Assembly: GCA_039881145.1 (NCBI GenBank) | Contig: JAYKKI010000032.1 | Span: 10,169,001-10,233,000 of the forward strand | Source of the DNA: Druceiella hillmani | Lineage: Eukaryota > Arthropoda > Insecta > Lepidoptera > Hepialidae | Length of the DNA stretch: 64,000 nt | Direction of reading: 5' to 3' | Shown: piece by piece, positions 25,296 to 37,360 of the stretch | Layout: each line of letters opens with the position of its first letter | Position numbering within the stretch: the first letter of the stretch is position 1 | Notes under the pieces: model-generated | What the model saw: only the letters and a program-made list of their open reading frames with translations | What the model was told of the DNA's origin: nothing | Databases searched by the model: none | Made by a program: the position numbers and the translations under genes

Positions 25296-26627
25296 TATAC
25301 ATTATTATCACAGATTAGCAGAAAAATATAATTCCTTTTAACTTATTTAGACGCAGTGCAAACTTCTTTCATAATGCCTGAAATGGGAACTAATGAACGT
25401 ACGTATTTGGCACACAATATTTCATAAAGATAAACCATCAGAAAACATAACCAAGGCATCGATAAAAGCAAATTAATTAAGTAATTACTCTGGATCTAAT
25501 ATAACCTGAGACCGTAAAAATTACAATCAAAGCACTGTTCGAAAATAACAATGACATTGGAACAAATGGAGAAACCAATAATATATCAAAAACGACGTAA
25601 TGTAATTTTCCAATAGAGCATCACTCCAACTTCGTATAAATCAAAATCATATGAAGCACGTGTAAGGCAGTAACATGATACGAAACTATATAAATCACGA
25701 TTCACATGAATAAATAAACATTGAGCAAACATTATTTGCTGTTTTACTATCCTCTACTTGATTACTGTCAATAATATACGCCACGTGTATTTACTGTACA
25801 GACGTATCGTAATTCATAGATAAAATCAAATAGTACAGAAAATCGAGATAAAATAAATAGTGATGAAGTCTGTCATAGCAAAAAATTGTAAAAGAATATT
25901 TCTAACTTCCACCGTAATTATTGATGGTGCTACCCTATATCCATAGTTTTATTTACAAAAATATGGTACTGAATTGATTGTGTTTTTGAAAGTCTATTAT
26001 TGCAGACTATTATAGGGTTTTATATCATTTAGAGCAGAATAGCACAAATCATCAGAAATATCATCGGAATGAAGCTTCGATGCAATGTTGCTAAAGATAA
26101 ACATTTTTAAATAATACCTGTGGTATACAGTAAGCATGCATAGTGAGTACATACAAGAACTCATACATATGTAAGAATATGTGAAATTCAATAAAATATA
26201 TATTCAGTAGATGTTATAATTTTTAGCAGATCGTAAAACTACCGACCGTCGTATGTCACTATAGAATTAAGTGCGACTAGAGAGGTGCATCTGTCTGGCA
26301 GGTGGCTTTAGTCTATTGTTATTATTTCGTCTGTGATTATACTCGTACGTTGTACAGTATTGCGTGGCCACGTCAGGACAAGCTCTCTACTAACCACCAG
26401 CAAGAAGCAAGAAAATAATAACTTATGTTCTCGTTTCTTCGTACCAGTTCTAGTTTACATAAATCCACGTTACATTGCTTTTGTATTAAAACTATGCTCA
26501 CATATTCCAAGAAAAAATATTTTATTATATTGCTCTGTGTTTTTGATTTGTTTATTGAATCTCATTTTTTAGGTATATTTAGATATAAAAATACCTACAA
26601 AATTGATCGTACGTGTCTACGTGTATA
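25296..26627. other. AT-rich sequence without recognised features
   Basis: Nothing recognised. 26230-26420 is slightly less AT-rich and has short open frames on the plus strand that run into the following GT repeat. Confidence 0.45.
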
Positions 26628-26738
26628 CGTGCATGCGTGCATGTGTGCGTGTGTGTGTGTGTGTGAGTGTGTGTGTGTGAGTGTGTGTGTGTGTGTGTGT
26701 GCATATGTGTGTGTGTGTGTGTGTGTATGTGTGTGTGA
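26628..26738. repeat. (GT)n microsatellite
   Basis: About 110 bp of GT with GA, CATAT and TAT interruptions. Open frames through it encode Cys-Val or Thr-His runs and are artefacts. Confidence 0.95.
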
Positions 26739-28107
26739 CTCTTTGTATACATGTATTCATGGGTGTGTATGTGTACATACACCTACACATTCAACCGCAT
26801 GCAAACTATCAACCTACTCGTATTCGTTTTAGTTACTACATAAGTACTAATTTTATGATAAATGCAACAATTTCAAATATCACGTTAAAATAAATAAGGA
26901 TATATTTCGTGATATTAAATACTACTCAACCTAAACATGTTTCTAGATGCTAATTTTGATAAAATATGATGATTGTGCCAAGAAAAGGCAAAGAACCAAA
27001 ACGTCATCCTTCTCGTACCAGATATACTAGTTAAAAATGACAAAAGACTGTGTTCTGCTAGTACATTCTCCTCATTTATTTTCTTAAAAACTCAATTTTC
27101 ATTGCTTGTCGCATTTTTACACACTCGATTAGTCTATCATCCAGTTTAAATGTCCTGAGAAATGTCTTTGAATCGTAAGAGTTCTTAAGACCCTTAATAT
27201 TTTGTTCAGGTGACGGTTTACCTTATTCAACGTATGTATGATACTTTTAAGGCAATAATTATGTTAACGTATGAAAGTAGGGTGTTACAATATAAACATT
27301 TTAAAATAGTTACTTGATATGAAATTTATTTTAATACGTGATTGACTATCGGCTCTCTAACATTTATTCAACTGTAGTTACAGAAACATAATGTAAAAGC
27401 CTAGGATATATTATGCTGAAGTAGAATATATGTCAACACAGTTTCTTGGTACATTTTCAAACAACAAATAATAACGTTACAGCGCTCTGTTCAAAGACAT
27501 CAAAGAAGATCCAAATTTTGGATCTTCACTGTTTATGCTATAGCGTTCATATATAAATGAACAGGTTTACGCTTATTTGGAATTCACAGATAAATATTTA
27601 CGTCGATATTATTATATTGCGCATATTCATATACTTTTGATAAAATTGTTTATCTAACCGAAAAGTGAAAACATATGCCACGATTTTTAGAGTTCGAAGG
27701 GTACCCATAACCTGCGCATTGATATTGAATTGAAATTTTTTCAATCATGTTTTACAAGATGAAGAGAATGTCATAAATAAAAATAATATCTAAAAATGAA
27801 GGTGTAGTTAGGAAATATAAGGAAAAAATAAACTAAAATATTTATTGATGTTTTTTTTCTGGTATATTTGTTTCTTTTTTCGAATAATTCGTTTTACATA
27901 GGACACTTGGGTTATTTTCTTTTCAAATATGATGATCATTGGTTTTTTAGCTGATTTTAAGATTTTTATCATAATCAATGTATTTTTAAATTTCATACAT
28001 TAGAAACTAAAGCCAGTATTAAAAAAAAATTTTAAAAAATAATGAAAGGACTTGGGGTCAAAAGCGTTTCCACCATCGAAACCCAGTATTATCCTTAGGT
28101 CTACATT
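26739..28107. other. AT-rich sequence with one short palindrome
   Basis: GAAGATCCAAA (27505-27515) and TTTGGATCTTC (27517-27527) form a perfect 11 bp inverted repeat with a one-base centre. Otherwise nothing was recognised. Confidence 0.5.
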
Positions 28108-29850
28108 TAAGTCCTTTGAATTTGTGTAAAAATAATTTAATTGAATCATAGCCGATACGCTTGCTTTTCCTTAGGCTGCATTCTATTTTAATTTGGTTAT
28201 GGGCAGGGAATTTTTATATTCGATAATTCAATTCAATTCAACTATTAGATTTTTTCCACTTACTTCATGATCATAGCATCATATTTTTATTGAGAGTTAG
28301 TGTTAAAAGGATATAACATTTTCGTAATTGTTTTACGTTAAGGTAAGTTTTGATATTGTTTTACGAGTCTGTACTAACTTGCGGTATGTGTTCAACTGAC
28401 TGGTAATAATTAATCTAATTCATTGTATTAGCCCAAAACTTCTAGTAAAATAAAAAAAGTTTGTAAAGCCAGTTTTTTGGAGATTAGCAGTGTCACCAAA
28501 ATCATTTAAATATTTTCTTTTGTTATTAAATTATTTTTGGTGCTTGTCCTGTGTGGCTACGATGCCAGCATGACACGGTTTTGTTAGCATGGTACACCGA
28601 CGGCATAAGTTCCATTTCGGACCTAATAGTTTTTTCTCTCTTAAGCTTTTTAATTTTTTCGTTAAGCAACGTATAAAATATCAAATATTTTAGGAACATT
28701 CGTCACAAAGTAAAAAGGAGAAATACACAATGAAATTTTAGTTTTTATTTAAATTTTGCTGTCTTTTTTGGAAAACTAATAATTACTTTTTTAATATTAA
28801 ACGAATACTAATAATTCTAATATCAATGCATATATTTTATTTTCATTTATTATCGGCTATAAATAGTCCTGAATAAAAATTATTACCATATTTTCTGTCT
28901 TCTCGTCGGTTTATTTTATAAACTTCATTGTGATATTAGAGGGGCTAATAACAAGGTAGAGAAGTAAAATTATTTCTTGCCCTAGATTCGCTTTTAAACC
29001 TAATTGCGTTGAGAGTTTATTTAAAAATTAAATCCTTTTAATTAAAAATAACTGTACTAGGTTTTCCAAATAAAAAGGAAGTGTGAAGGTAAATAAATTG
29101 TTTTGAGCAATTTTTATGTAATGATAACTGACGGTTAATTACTTAAATGTTCTGTGATCGATTAACGCCTCTATTATGAGTTTAAATTCAATACACAACT
29201 TTTCAATACAAACGGGTGTCATAAAAGAATTTATAATTATCTGAACTAATTAGCTCCAAAAGACTCGTGAACCTTTTTTTACTTTCATTTTGATGTTTAA
29301 ATATTTCCGACACAGTCGTATATCTCAAAACGTTTATCTCAAAAATAATTCTATGATCTGGTTTTTTCCGGCTCTTTCAGTTAGCAATATATACCATTCA
29401 TATCTGTAATATTTTCATATATTATTTTATATTCATTTTAATAGTTCAACATTTATTTGCAAAATATACTCAAAAATCTTCGACCCCCTTCGCTAAATTA
29501 ATTAATGCTCATTACTCATACGAATTGAAAAGATATTTCACACCATATTCTTTTTTTAAATGCTAAATTTAATTGTACCCAAATAATTTTTAAAAAATTT
29601 TCAAAACAATTTTAACTAGTATTGTTATTATGTTTCAAAATATTTTTTACTTGTATTATTACCGTTCATACGCTTACTACAATTGGATAAAAATGCAATA
29701 TTTCTTATGGATAAATTTCATAATAATCAAGGAAATTCTTTGCTTAGCATATATTTATGAATTAATCAATTTGCCTTCATGATCTTAAATGAATAAAACT
29801 TAATCATTATAATAGAGTAACTAGTTCAAATGCATATATTTCTACACTTC

Positions 29851-30020
29851 CTTGTAAATTAAGCAACCGTTAAAGGGATTGTGGTGAATCTATTATCTTC
29901 ATTCGCAACACAACATCGTTAATTCAACACATTGATCCAGTCGAGTATCTCATTGAGGTAGCGAACTAATGGTTTGTTATTAATAACTGAAGCCAAGATA
30001 AGCCAATATAATTGTTACAT
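29851..30020. promoter_or_regulatory. Conserved non-coding block a, copy 1
   Basis: The first 45 bases (TTGTAAATTAAGCAACC through AATCTATTAT) differ from copy 2 (55530 on) by one substitution, although the adjacent DNA is strongly diverged. Similarity continues through CAGTCGAGTA, AACTAATGG and GAAGCCAAGATAA. It includes TGTGGT and TTAAAGGG words; binding by any factor is unproven. Confidence 0.5.
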
Positions 30021-30170
30021 AATTACTTATTCTCAAATTATAACTGACAGACAGCCAAGTTTGAGCGGCATATTTTAATTGTTTTAATGAATCGCGTATT
30101 TTTTAAAATCAAATATTATTAAAGATAAAAGATTTTTTTAACATAAGTAAATAAGAAATCAAGTAAGTAC

Positions 30171-30221
30171 AGAAAAACCTGTGCCTCTTCGAGAATAAGG
30201 TTATAAAGCACAGGTTTTTCT
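30171..30221. repeat. Perfect 14 bp inverted repeat with 23 nt loop
   Basis: AGAAAAACCTGTGC (30171-30184) and GCACAGGTTTTTCT (30208-30221) are exact reverse complements. It lies about 30 bp left of a PLE foldback. Confidence 0.85.
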
Positions 30222-30249
30222 ATACCAACTATAAGAACGAAAGGATTTT

Positions 30250-30490
30250 AATTTTGTAGAAATTAATTATTGACGATTAAATGAAACTACGTGATGTAGT
30301 ATTATTTCTACTTTCTTTAATTTCTTTACCGCGACCTAGGTTTCGTTGTATTACATCTTCACGTGGTCTATTAACAAAGATCTGGACAATAGGCTACCTG
30401 AATGTATTGTAATACAACGAAACCTAGGTCGTGGTAAAGAACTTAAAGAAAGTAGAAATAATACTACATCACGTGGTTTCATTTAATTGT
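30250..30490. mobile_element. PLE-derived foldback element, degenerate
   Basis: The left arm begins with ATTTTGTAGAAATTAATTATT and AAATGAAACTACGTGATGTAG. The right arm ends ACATCACGTGGTTTCATTTAA. Both arms keep the CCTAGGTTTCGTTGTATTAC segment or its reverse. The hammerhead core is lost in both arms: GTGAAGA with shortened stem II on the minus strand of the left arm, CTGAATG on the plus strand of the right arm. The matching place in the second duplication copy (near 55850-55900) has no such element. Confidence 0.8.
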
Positions 30491-30625
30491 CAAATTACAA
30501 TATTAAAAAATACTAAGAGTGTAATTTATGATCAATCACATGCTATTTTTGGAATTGCTTTCTGTTAATGTATTAAAATGGGTAAACAATAAGGTATTTT
30601 TTGTTTTTATTTTTATTCAGAATAG

Positions 30626-30658
30626 GTTTGTATTTTTATTCAGAATAAAAATACAAAC
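30626..30658. repeat. Perfect 16 bp inverted repeat with 1 nt centre
   Basis: GTTTGTATTTTTATTC (30626-30641) and GAATAAAAATACAAAC (30643-30658) are exact reverse complements. The left arm itself resembles the preceding TTTTTATTTTTATTCAGAATAG, suggesting a local copying event. Confidence 0.85.
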
Positions 30659-31157
30659 ATTTTAATTATCAAAAATTGTGAAACTAATTATTTCTACTTA
30701 CTTTCAATTCCAATAAAAATAAAGTCATTTTCAGTATCATGATCAAAATTAGAAAATTTCAAATATCGAATAAATAATAAATTATAAATATATCATTTGA
30801 ATCTATCAAAAGTAGGTTTAGTGTTTATATAAGTATATTAAAAGGATTCATTGGACATGTTCACAAGGACGCATTAGGGTTAATCGCATTTTTGACACAG
30901 TATTGATTATTGTCAGTGAAAAATGTGATCGTGATGATCTATTATTTTCACTGTGTATTCAGGACGTTTATTAACGTTTGGTAACGTTTAATTTTGTAAT
31001 TAATGATGGATATTATTAGTAATAGATAAGATCATATGAAAAATCTTAATAAATATGAGACATTGGCATTCGAGGGACCTATCTTAAATACTCCAACTCA
31101 ATTTTCAAAATTCCTATTGTTACGACGGATATATTGATTTCATAATATAAATAAAAA

Positions 31158-31310
31158 TTCTACTTTCTTTAATTTCTTTACCACGATCTATGTTTCGTTG
31201 TATTACATCTTCATTTGGGATGTTAGCAAAGATCTTTGCTTTTTTTAATTTTCATTTAATTATGAATAATGAATTTCTACAAAAGTAACGCCAAGTATAT
31301 TCAATATTTG
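31158..31310. mobile_element. PLE terminal remnant, single arm plus family terminus
   Basis: TTCTACTTTCTTTAATTTC, ACCACGATCTATGTTTCG and GTATTACATCTTC match the inner family arm. A reversed family terminus follows (AATGAATTTCTACAAAAG, AACGCCAAGTATATTCAATA). A second terminus piece (ATTGAATATATTTGGCGTTAA) sits at 31354-31376. Copy 2 of the duplication runs straight from ATAATATAAATA to AATTTTACCTTTAATAACA (56380-56430) without it, so the insertion came after the duplication. The hammerhead core is destroyed. Confidence 0.75.
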
Positions 31311-32344
31311 CTAATTTTACCTTTAATAACATACATTCTTACTTTAAATTTATGTATTGAATATATTTGGCGTTAATTTTGTATTAACAACTTCGTAGAA
31401 TTTTACTATAATAAAACTTATTGAAACGATAACTATAATAGTTACATAATTTTATTTAATTCTGAACTTATTTATTTGAAAATATTCTATTTTTTAATAT
31501 TTTTCTTTTGGTTTCTGCGTAGAGATATATTACGAATAGTTTTTAAAAATTTCTGTCGTTAATACTTTTTGATATAATCTTAGGTGGCAAACATTTTCAT
31601 TTATTGTATGAAAATTGGTTTAATCTATTTTTTTGACCAAACAATTCCATAGTTACTTTTTGTTATACTCAAAAAAGTGATATTGTTTACTTTTGTCGAA
31701 TTAATTAATTCAAAGTAATTTCACGGTAAATAACATTTTCTAGTTAAACAAGTTCAAGAGCTATAAATACAACATACAAACGTTGTATTGTAATTGGGAA
31801 ACAATTTTCTTTACCGTAATAATTTTAAGAGTTTTAAAAATAATTATAAATTTTGTAATGTTCTTAGCTTATATTTCAAAAAGCATTTTAATTAAAAGTC
31901 AATTAGTTTTAAAAGAAACCTCCCCCTTTATTTTATTTTCTCAGGTTTATCTGAAAAAATTAAATCTCAAGCACCATCACAAAATAGTAAATATAATAAG
32001 GTTGATAGTTTTCACTTATCAATAGTTACAGGCAATGTTATTCTACTTGTCGAAACAAAGCTAAATATAGAACTAAACACGAAAATACTCCTTTATAATT
32101 TTTTTCATAACATAAATCAAACGAAAAATAGCTAGTCTCAAATATATCGCATTGTTTTCTTTATTTTGCTTATATTCCCTCTAGTAATTTTGACTCTATT
32201 TTCTTATATACAGAGATAATTATTTTTGTTTGTGTGATGTGTACAATAACATTTTAATAAGGGGCAAAATTTACACATTTGAGCTTTGAATAAACTCTTT
32301 CATTTCCTGTGGCAAGATTACACCTTTTGCTTAAGGCTGATTAA

Positions 32345-32655
32345 TATTTCACTGATTCTAACAAATTGTATGCATCTTTGAATCATATTTCGTCGGCTTC
32401 AATCCCATTTATCACATCAGTTAGGTTCAGTGATACCTAAACTATCATTCGTAAATAAACTCTACTACGCATACCAATTGTGAATCGGGGTGTTATTTCA
32501 AAACGTTTTTTTGTCTCTGGCTTTAAATTAATTTACTATTCGTAAGCGTTCAAATGTTTACTACACACGTGATACGTATTATCGAGGTCTACATAAACTA
32601 TCTACTGATAACAGGTGTGTCTAAGGTTTTATCAAGGATAATAATTTAAAATTAA
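32345..32655. promoter_or_regulatory. Conserved non-coding block b, copy 1
   Basis: Aligns with 57722-58035 over about 300 bp with few gaps. Most differences are transitions, often CpG in copy 2 against TG or CA here (GTGAATCGGGGTG here, GCGAATCGGGGCG there). Identical cores include TATTTCGTCGG, TCAATCCCATTTA, CTTTAAATTAATTTAC and GATAACAGGTGTG (32607-32619), which combines a GATA word with an E-box. No reading frame stays open in both copies. A regulatory role is inferred from conservation against a diverged background. Confidence 0.5.
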
Positions 32656-34355
32656 TATTCGGATATTTTGGAAAAAAATCCCGTGAATACTAAATTATAT
32701 AGAAATTTTTTTTGGCTCTAAAATTATATTCATATGCTCCAGAATTTTATGTCATTAACATGTTATTATATAGAAATTTATTTAGAAATAATAAAAATAA
32801 AAAATATACACACACATACATATGTAAACATGTAAAATATTCGATATCAACCGATGCAATTAATTTGTTTTCGAAAATTTTGCCATTCTCAAAATGAATT
32901 AAAAAAACACTCGAGTGGCAAAGAAATTCATATTCTTTTTTTAACAAATGAAGTTGTTCTCTGCTTCTTTGAGTTCCATGTGGTTTTCGTCTATGTCAAG
33001 GAATTTCATAAATTCTTAGGTTATTTTATTTTGTCACATACAAAAGTCACATAAAAGGATCTTAATTCCAGTTAGAAGAGAATAAACCGATTATTATACA
33101 TTTTTAAATTCTTCTCTTAAAAGTTATAACCTTGCATTTAATAATATTCTCCATTGACGATTGAAATAAAGGGTTTTAAAGAATTGATGGGTTTTTTTAT
33201 TTGTGTAGTTAATATTTGTATTTTGTAGAACTCCCTTACATAATGTTACCAGTCTGTACATCAAAGCTTAAAGCGATAAGTTTTATAAGATCATTGATGT
33301 ATCCGTCTGTCCCTTTGTTACAGTCGTTTTTTATAAGTTATTTGACGTCGAAACTTGGAATATGACCTAGCGATAAAGCTTTTTCCACCTGCATCAAAAT
33401 TGAAGTAAGAAATATTTTTACGCATATTTTGAGCAGGCAAATGAAGTACACAAAGACGCTTTACTGTTCAATTTCATATAACGTCTAATATATTATTTAA
33501 GAGAGTAAATTACAAGAATTAAAAAAAAACTTTTTTTTTATAAATATAAGACAATTCTATAGAGATTATTGAAAACTCGCAAAAACCGCCATTTGATAGA
33601 ATGTAGTTAATCATACACAATAAAAGAGTATTACCTGTCTTAGGATAGCAAAAAACATTTATAAAAAGATTGAAGCCGTACATTCAGTTGACTGGAATTT
33701 TTTTACGAATCGTAGTGACTACAAATTTTTCCCTTATTCCAACACAATTTTTTAAAATATTTGTTTAGTAGTTTATAAAAAAGAAACATAAATTTCGTTT
33801 ATAAAATACTTACAGAAAACAGTATTTCACAGAAATCTACCAGAAAATTCAATATATTTACATACTAATTTATTTATAATATTCAACGTATTATAGATAT
33901 GAATTGGTCTTGAAATAATTAGGCCTGATTTGAAATTTTCCATATAGAAATGGTCTACAGAGGTATCACAAAATATATTATATGGTACATATAATAATGT
34001 CCCTATCCTAACTGAAAAGTTCTATTTTTTTCCGCCATTATTTTAAATTATATAATATAAAAGAACCTAGGTACAATCAAAATTACACTACTGTCCATTT
34101 AATCATTATATGAATCATTAATTTCCCGTATTACACAATAAGTCGATAAAATTTTGTCATTAATGCTTCGAAATAAGTACTTTTAATAATATTTATTTAG
34201 GCACGTCAACTTTATTCCTACGGTTCAAATTAATATTTGGCAAATATTTACGTAAAAATAAAAAAAGTAACAAAATAAATCTAATTAGTCTTTTATTATA
34301 TGCGTTCTTTATGTTTATTTTGTGTTTGTGTGATGTGTAAAATAACGTTTTAATA

Positions 34356-34392
34356 AGAATGAGTATATATTGTGAACACGTATACTCATTCT
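34356..34392. repeat. Perfect 12 bp inverted repeat, probably a template-switch product
   Basis: AGAATGAGTATA (34356-34367) and TATACTCATTCT (34381-34392) are exact reverse complements. Copy 2 keeps the left arm region and centre (AAGAATGCATATACAGCGTGAACACGTAT, 57591 on) but reads TTGATGTTTATTG where the right arm would be. The right arm therefore seems to have been written here from the left arm. Confidence 0.7.
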
Positions 34393-36074
34393 ACTAGGAA
34401 AGAGTTGTTCCTTTGTTAGAAAAGTAATTATAATTGGTATTTTTGATAAAATCACATAAGTTATACTTGACTATTTGTTTGTTAGTTTTTGTTCAGTAGA
34501 GAAAAAAATAAATGCTTTAATTAACAAATAATAACAATATTTTAGCTGTCCGTGCTTAGAATATGTAAAATATTTTCGTTATCAGCTCAACAAAATAAAT
34601 ACAATAGATACAGTGTTACCTATATAATAATCCTCCAACCACAAACAAAGTCACAAGGAATACATTTCACAGGCACTGTCCATTTATTTTTTTTATCTTA
34701 TTTCCAATTCTTTATTAGAAATGTGCAAAATTTCAATTTGTTTTTCTTGAATTATTTTACATAATCCACAACGGAATAACTATCGTGTGAAATTTCAGAA
34801 ATTTGCTTTAAATTCCTAAAAAATGAGGTGTTATGTTAATACAGCAGAAATGCGAATTTCGGTTACCTTTAAGAGTAGAGAATATCAATAAAAACGTATT
34901 TAAAAAATAGGCCTAAGTCGTTATTAAAAAAATATATAATAAATATCTTTATTTCTGTAGTTCTTAATTTTTTGTGAATGTTTTCACTTTAAATTTATAA
35001 TTATATATTACACACTCAACAAACATATAAACACAAATGTTAATAATTAAAATTAAATAAGACAAAAATAAGAACTTAGACGGTATTTAAAAGGTACATA
35101 ATTACAATGTTAAAATATTTATTATACGATATATACTTTTTAAAAGAGTAATTTAAATTACTATTTTCTTGATTAACAACCTTCTTTGCTTACTTAAATT
35201 TAAAGTTTTTTGGATTGATGAGCACTGAAATTTTCATTTTTTTTTTAAATTTATTTGTTCCCCATTATTCATTTTTAATTAAAATCCTAAACTACTAACT
35301 AACGTAACGTAATCCTAACTAACTAATTTTTAATTAAAATTAAATTTTAATTAAATCCTAAACTAAAGATTTAACAATATAGTTAATAGAGTTGATAGAA
35401 ATCAATGTTTTTTGTACTAAGTAATATAGAGGTAATTTTTTTAATTTTCCAATATTTATTAATCTTTTATTTAATATTTCTCTTATCATCATTATTCATA
35501 ATTATATGTTTTTAAACATGTAGTATGTAAATATAAATTTAAACTGAAAATAATGAAAAGTAAGAACGAAGGAGACGTTATTTTGGGTCAGTTTTTTTAA
35601 CCAATCAATTTTTCATAATAAAATACCGAGCGAGTCCTATTCTTTTTAAACATGTTCTTTTTATTTATATCCCTTATCTTTAAATTCTGTGAAATTAACA
35701 TTTTTTCTAAACTGCGCTGGTCCCAAAACAAAAACTTACAAGTAAGAAAATAAATTATATTATCTACGATAATATTTTACAAGTGCTTTTCGATATTTTT
35801 ATTCTTGCTACAGCGAGTCCCTCGGTCGATTTCGTTACCCCACTCTGTAGTTCACACCCATCGATAGATAACATTCTTTAATGAAAACCTACACTTAATA
35901 AGAACTTGAAAAGAAAATATACCTTTTATGCTACATATGTTGTCAAAAGTAAAGTAGTACTTAGAAAAAAATGTATAAATGTAGAAAATATATCTTGAAC
36001 TTAAGATGAAAAAAGCAAGAAAAATAGAATTATATCGCAATGTGCTTATTACGGAAAAAGGTAGTAAGAAAATA

Positions 36075-36340
36075 CAGTAAAATAAAAGTACTTATATAAT
36101 AGCTAGATAGATAGAAAAAAAGCACAGAGCAAATCGTACTTGGTGAATTAGTGTCATTAAATTAACGAGCGCCGCGCCCACCCTTTGGGTCCTCCTCGAG
36201 ACCTCCATTAGCCCATTGATAATCCGATCACATCGCCGAATATAAATAATCATACAGAATATTACAGGGGAAAACACTCTCATTTCATAACATTATCATG
36301 AGCCAAAGGAGAAAATGCCTCGCGTCATATAAGCTTTCCG
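36075..36340. promoter_or_regulatory. Conserved non-coding block c, copy 1
   Basis: Aligns with 60879-61120. Identical words include CTCCATTAG, CCATTGATAATCCGATCACATCGCC (only its TAATCC core is at 36220-36225) and TATAAATAATCATACAGAA. TAATCC is a typical K50 homeodomain (Otx/Bicoid class) site; TCATTAAATTAA is a typical Antp-class word. A minus-strand open frame (36092-36283) has a partner in copy 2, but changes favour amino-acid substitutions, so a gene is not called. Confidence 0.5.
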
Positions 36341-36394
36341 CTGGGAGACTATTCACAAATTATATCATTAGGCCGACGCGGGAGTGCCAACGAG

Positions 36395-36660
36395 GAATAG
36401 AACGAACGTCTACATGAGTGATGGCGACCATTTTTTGTAACGACAACACTTGGGCAAAGGTTTAGGCTTAGTCTATCGAGCTCGTCGGCGCTATAATACT
36501 TCGGAGGTCGTCTGCGTCGAGGATTGTTCTCGTGTGTTATTGGTTTTACGAGCAATATTGCCGGATATTGGCAGATCGATTTACAGTCGAATGGAGTTAT
36601 GTTGGATCGACATTTCCTAACCTAATCGGTCTTTTTGATAAGTATTGATAACTTTCTCCA
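36395..36660. promoter_or_regulatory. Conserved non-coding block d, copy 1
   Basis: Aligns with 61183-61445 without gaps; 25 differences in 240 bp by eye, about 18 of them transitions. It contains ATGGCGACCAT (36421-36431), an inverted pair of GCCAT half sites like those bound by YY1/Pho. GAGCTCGTCGGCGCT and GCCGGATATTGGCAGAT are fully conserved. Minus-strand frames open in one copy are stopped in the other, so it is probably not an exon. The function is unknown. Confidence 0.55.
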
Positions 36661-36884
36661 CCATGTTCGTCGATCTGCTATTTTTAATGATTCCTACGTA
36701 TTAATGTTCGCTCTTTTTCATGCAAGAATTTCAGAAATTAATTTCAAGAAAATTTTATTCTGATTAAATTTGATACATTCCACTTTCCAGTGAAGTAAAT
36801 ATAAATTTGAATTACAATAAATTGTATGGATTTAGGGATAATTAATACAGTATTTACTTTATGCTAGTTGCTGGGAAAATATTT

Positions 36885-37042
36885 AAAAATAAAATTATCA
36901 TTCGCCACCAGACTCTAGTTGCTACCATGTTAGGACGTAAACCATAATCATTACCACTTAAAGTGATGAGGATAATGGCCCCATTATGCCTTTACGTTTA
37001 TCTCAGACAATTTGAGCTATGTCTGCTTGATATTTATGTGAA
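36885..37042. promoter_or_regulatory. Conserved non-coding block e, copy 1
   Basis: AAATAAAATTATCATT, TTAGTTGCTACCA, GTTAGGACG, TATCTCAGACAATTTG and GCTATGTCTGCTTGATAT are shared with 61476-61640. Copy 2 lacks about 200 bp between blocks d and e. No conserved frame is seen. Confidence 0.5.
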
Positions 37043-37360
37043 TTGCTACAAAATAGAATTTGGAATTCATATTAATATCCGCAAACTGTACAAATAAGCC
37101 TATTCTCGACGAGAGAGAGTCAATGACATATTCGTGTCATTTAGCTCACTGGCCACCGAAATTAGTTAACAAAGTACTTTCATGGGTAACATGGCTACGC
37201 GAAATATATTTTATCGAATAAGAAAAGTGCTGAAACTAGTAATGTAGATGCTTTGGATTTTAAATGCAGATTTACTTGATATAAAATATGTATAACTTAA
37301 ATTACATGTGTTTTAGTATGATAAACGAGGGGCTCATTTTCGAATTTTACCCCTTGACTT

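Noticed and set aside
26425..26832. 135-codon frame
   Set aside because: Its second half is the (GT)n microsatellite translated as Cys-Val repeats; it is a simple-sequence artefact.
36349..36555. 68-codon minus-strand frame in conserved block d
   Set aside because: The second copy has a stop in the same frame (TAT TAA) and the other frame open in copy 2 is stopped in copy 1.
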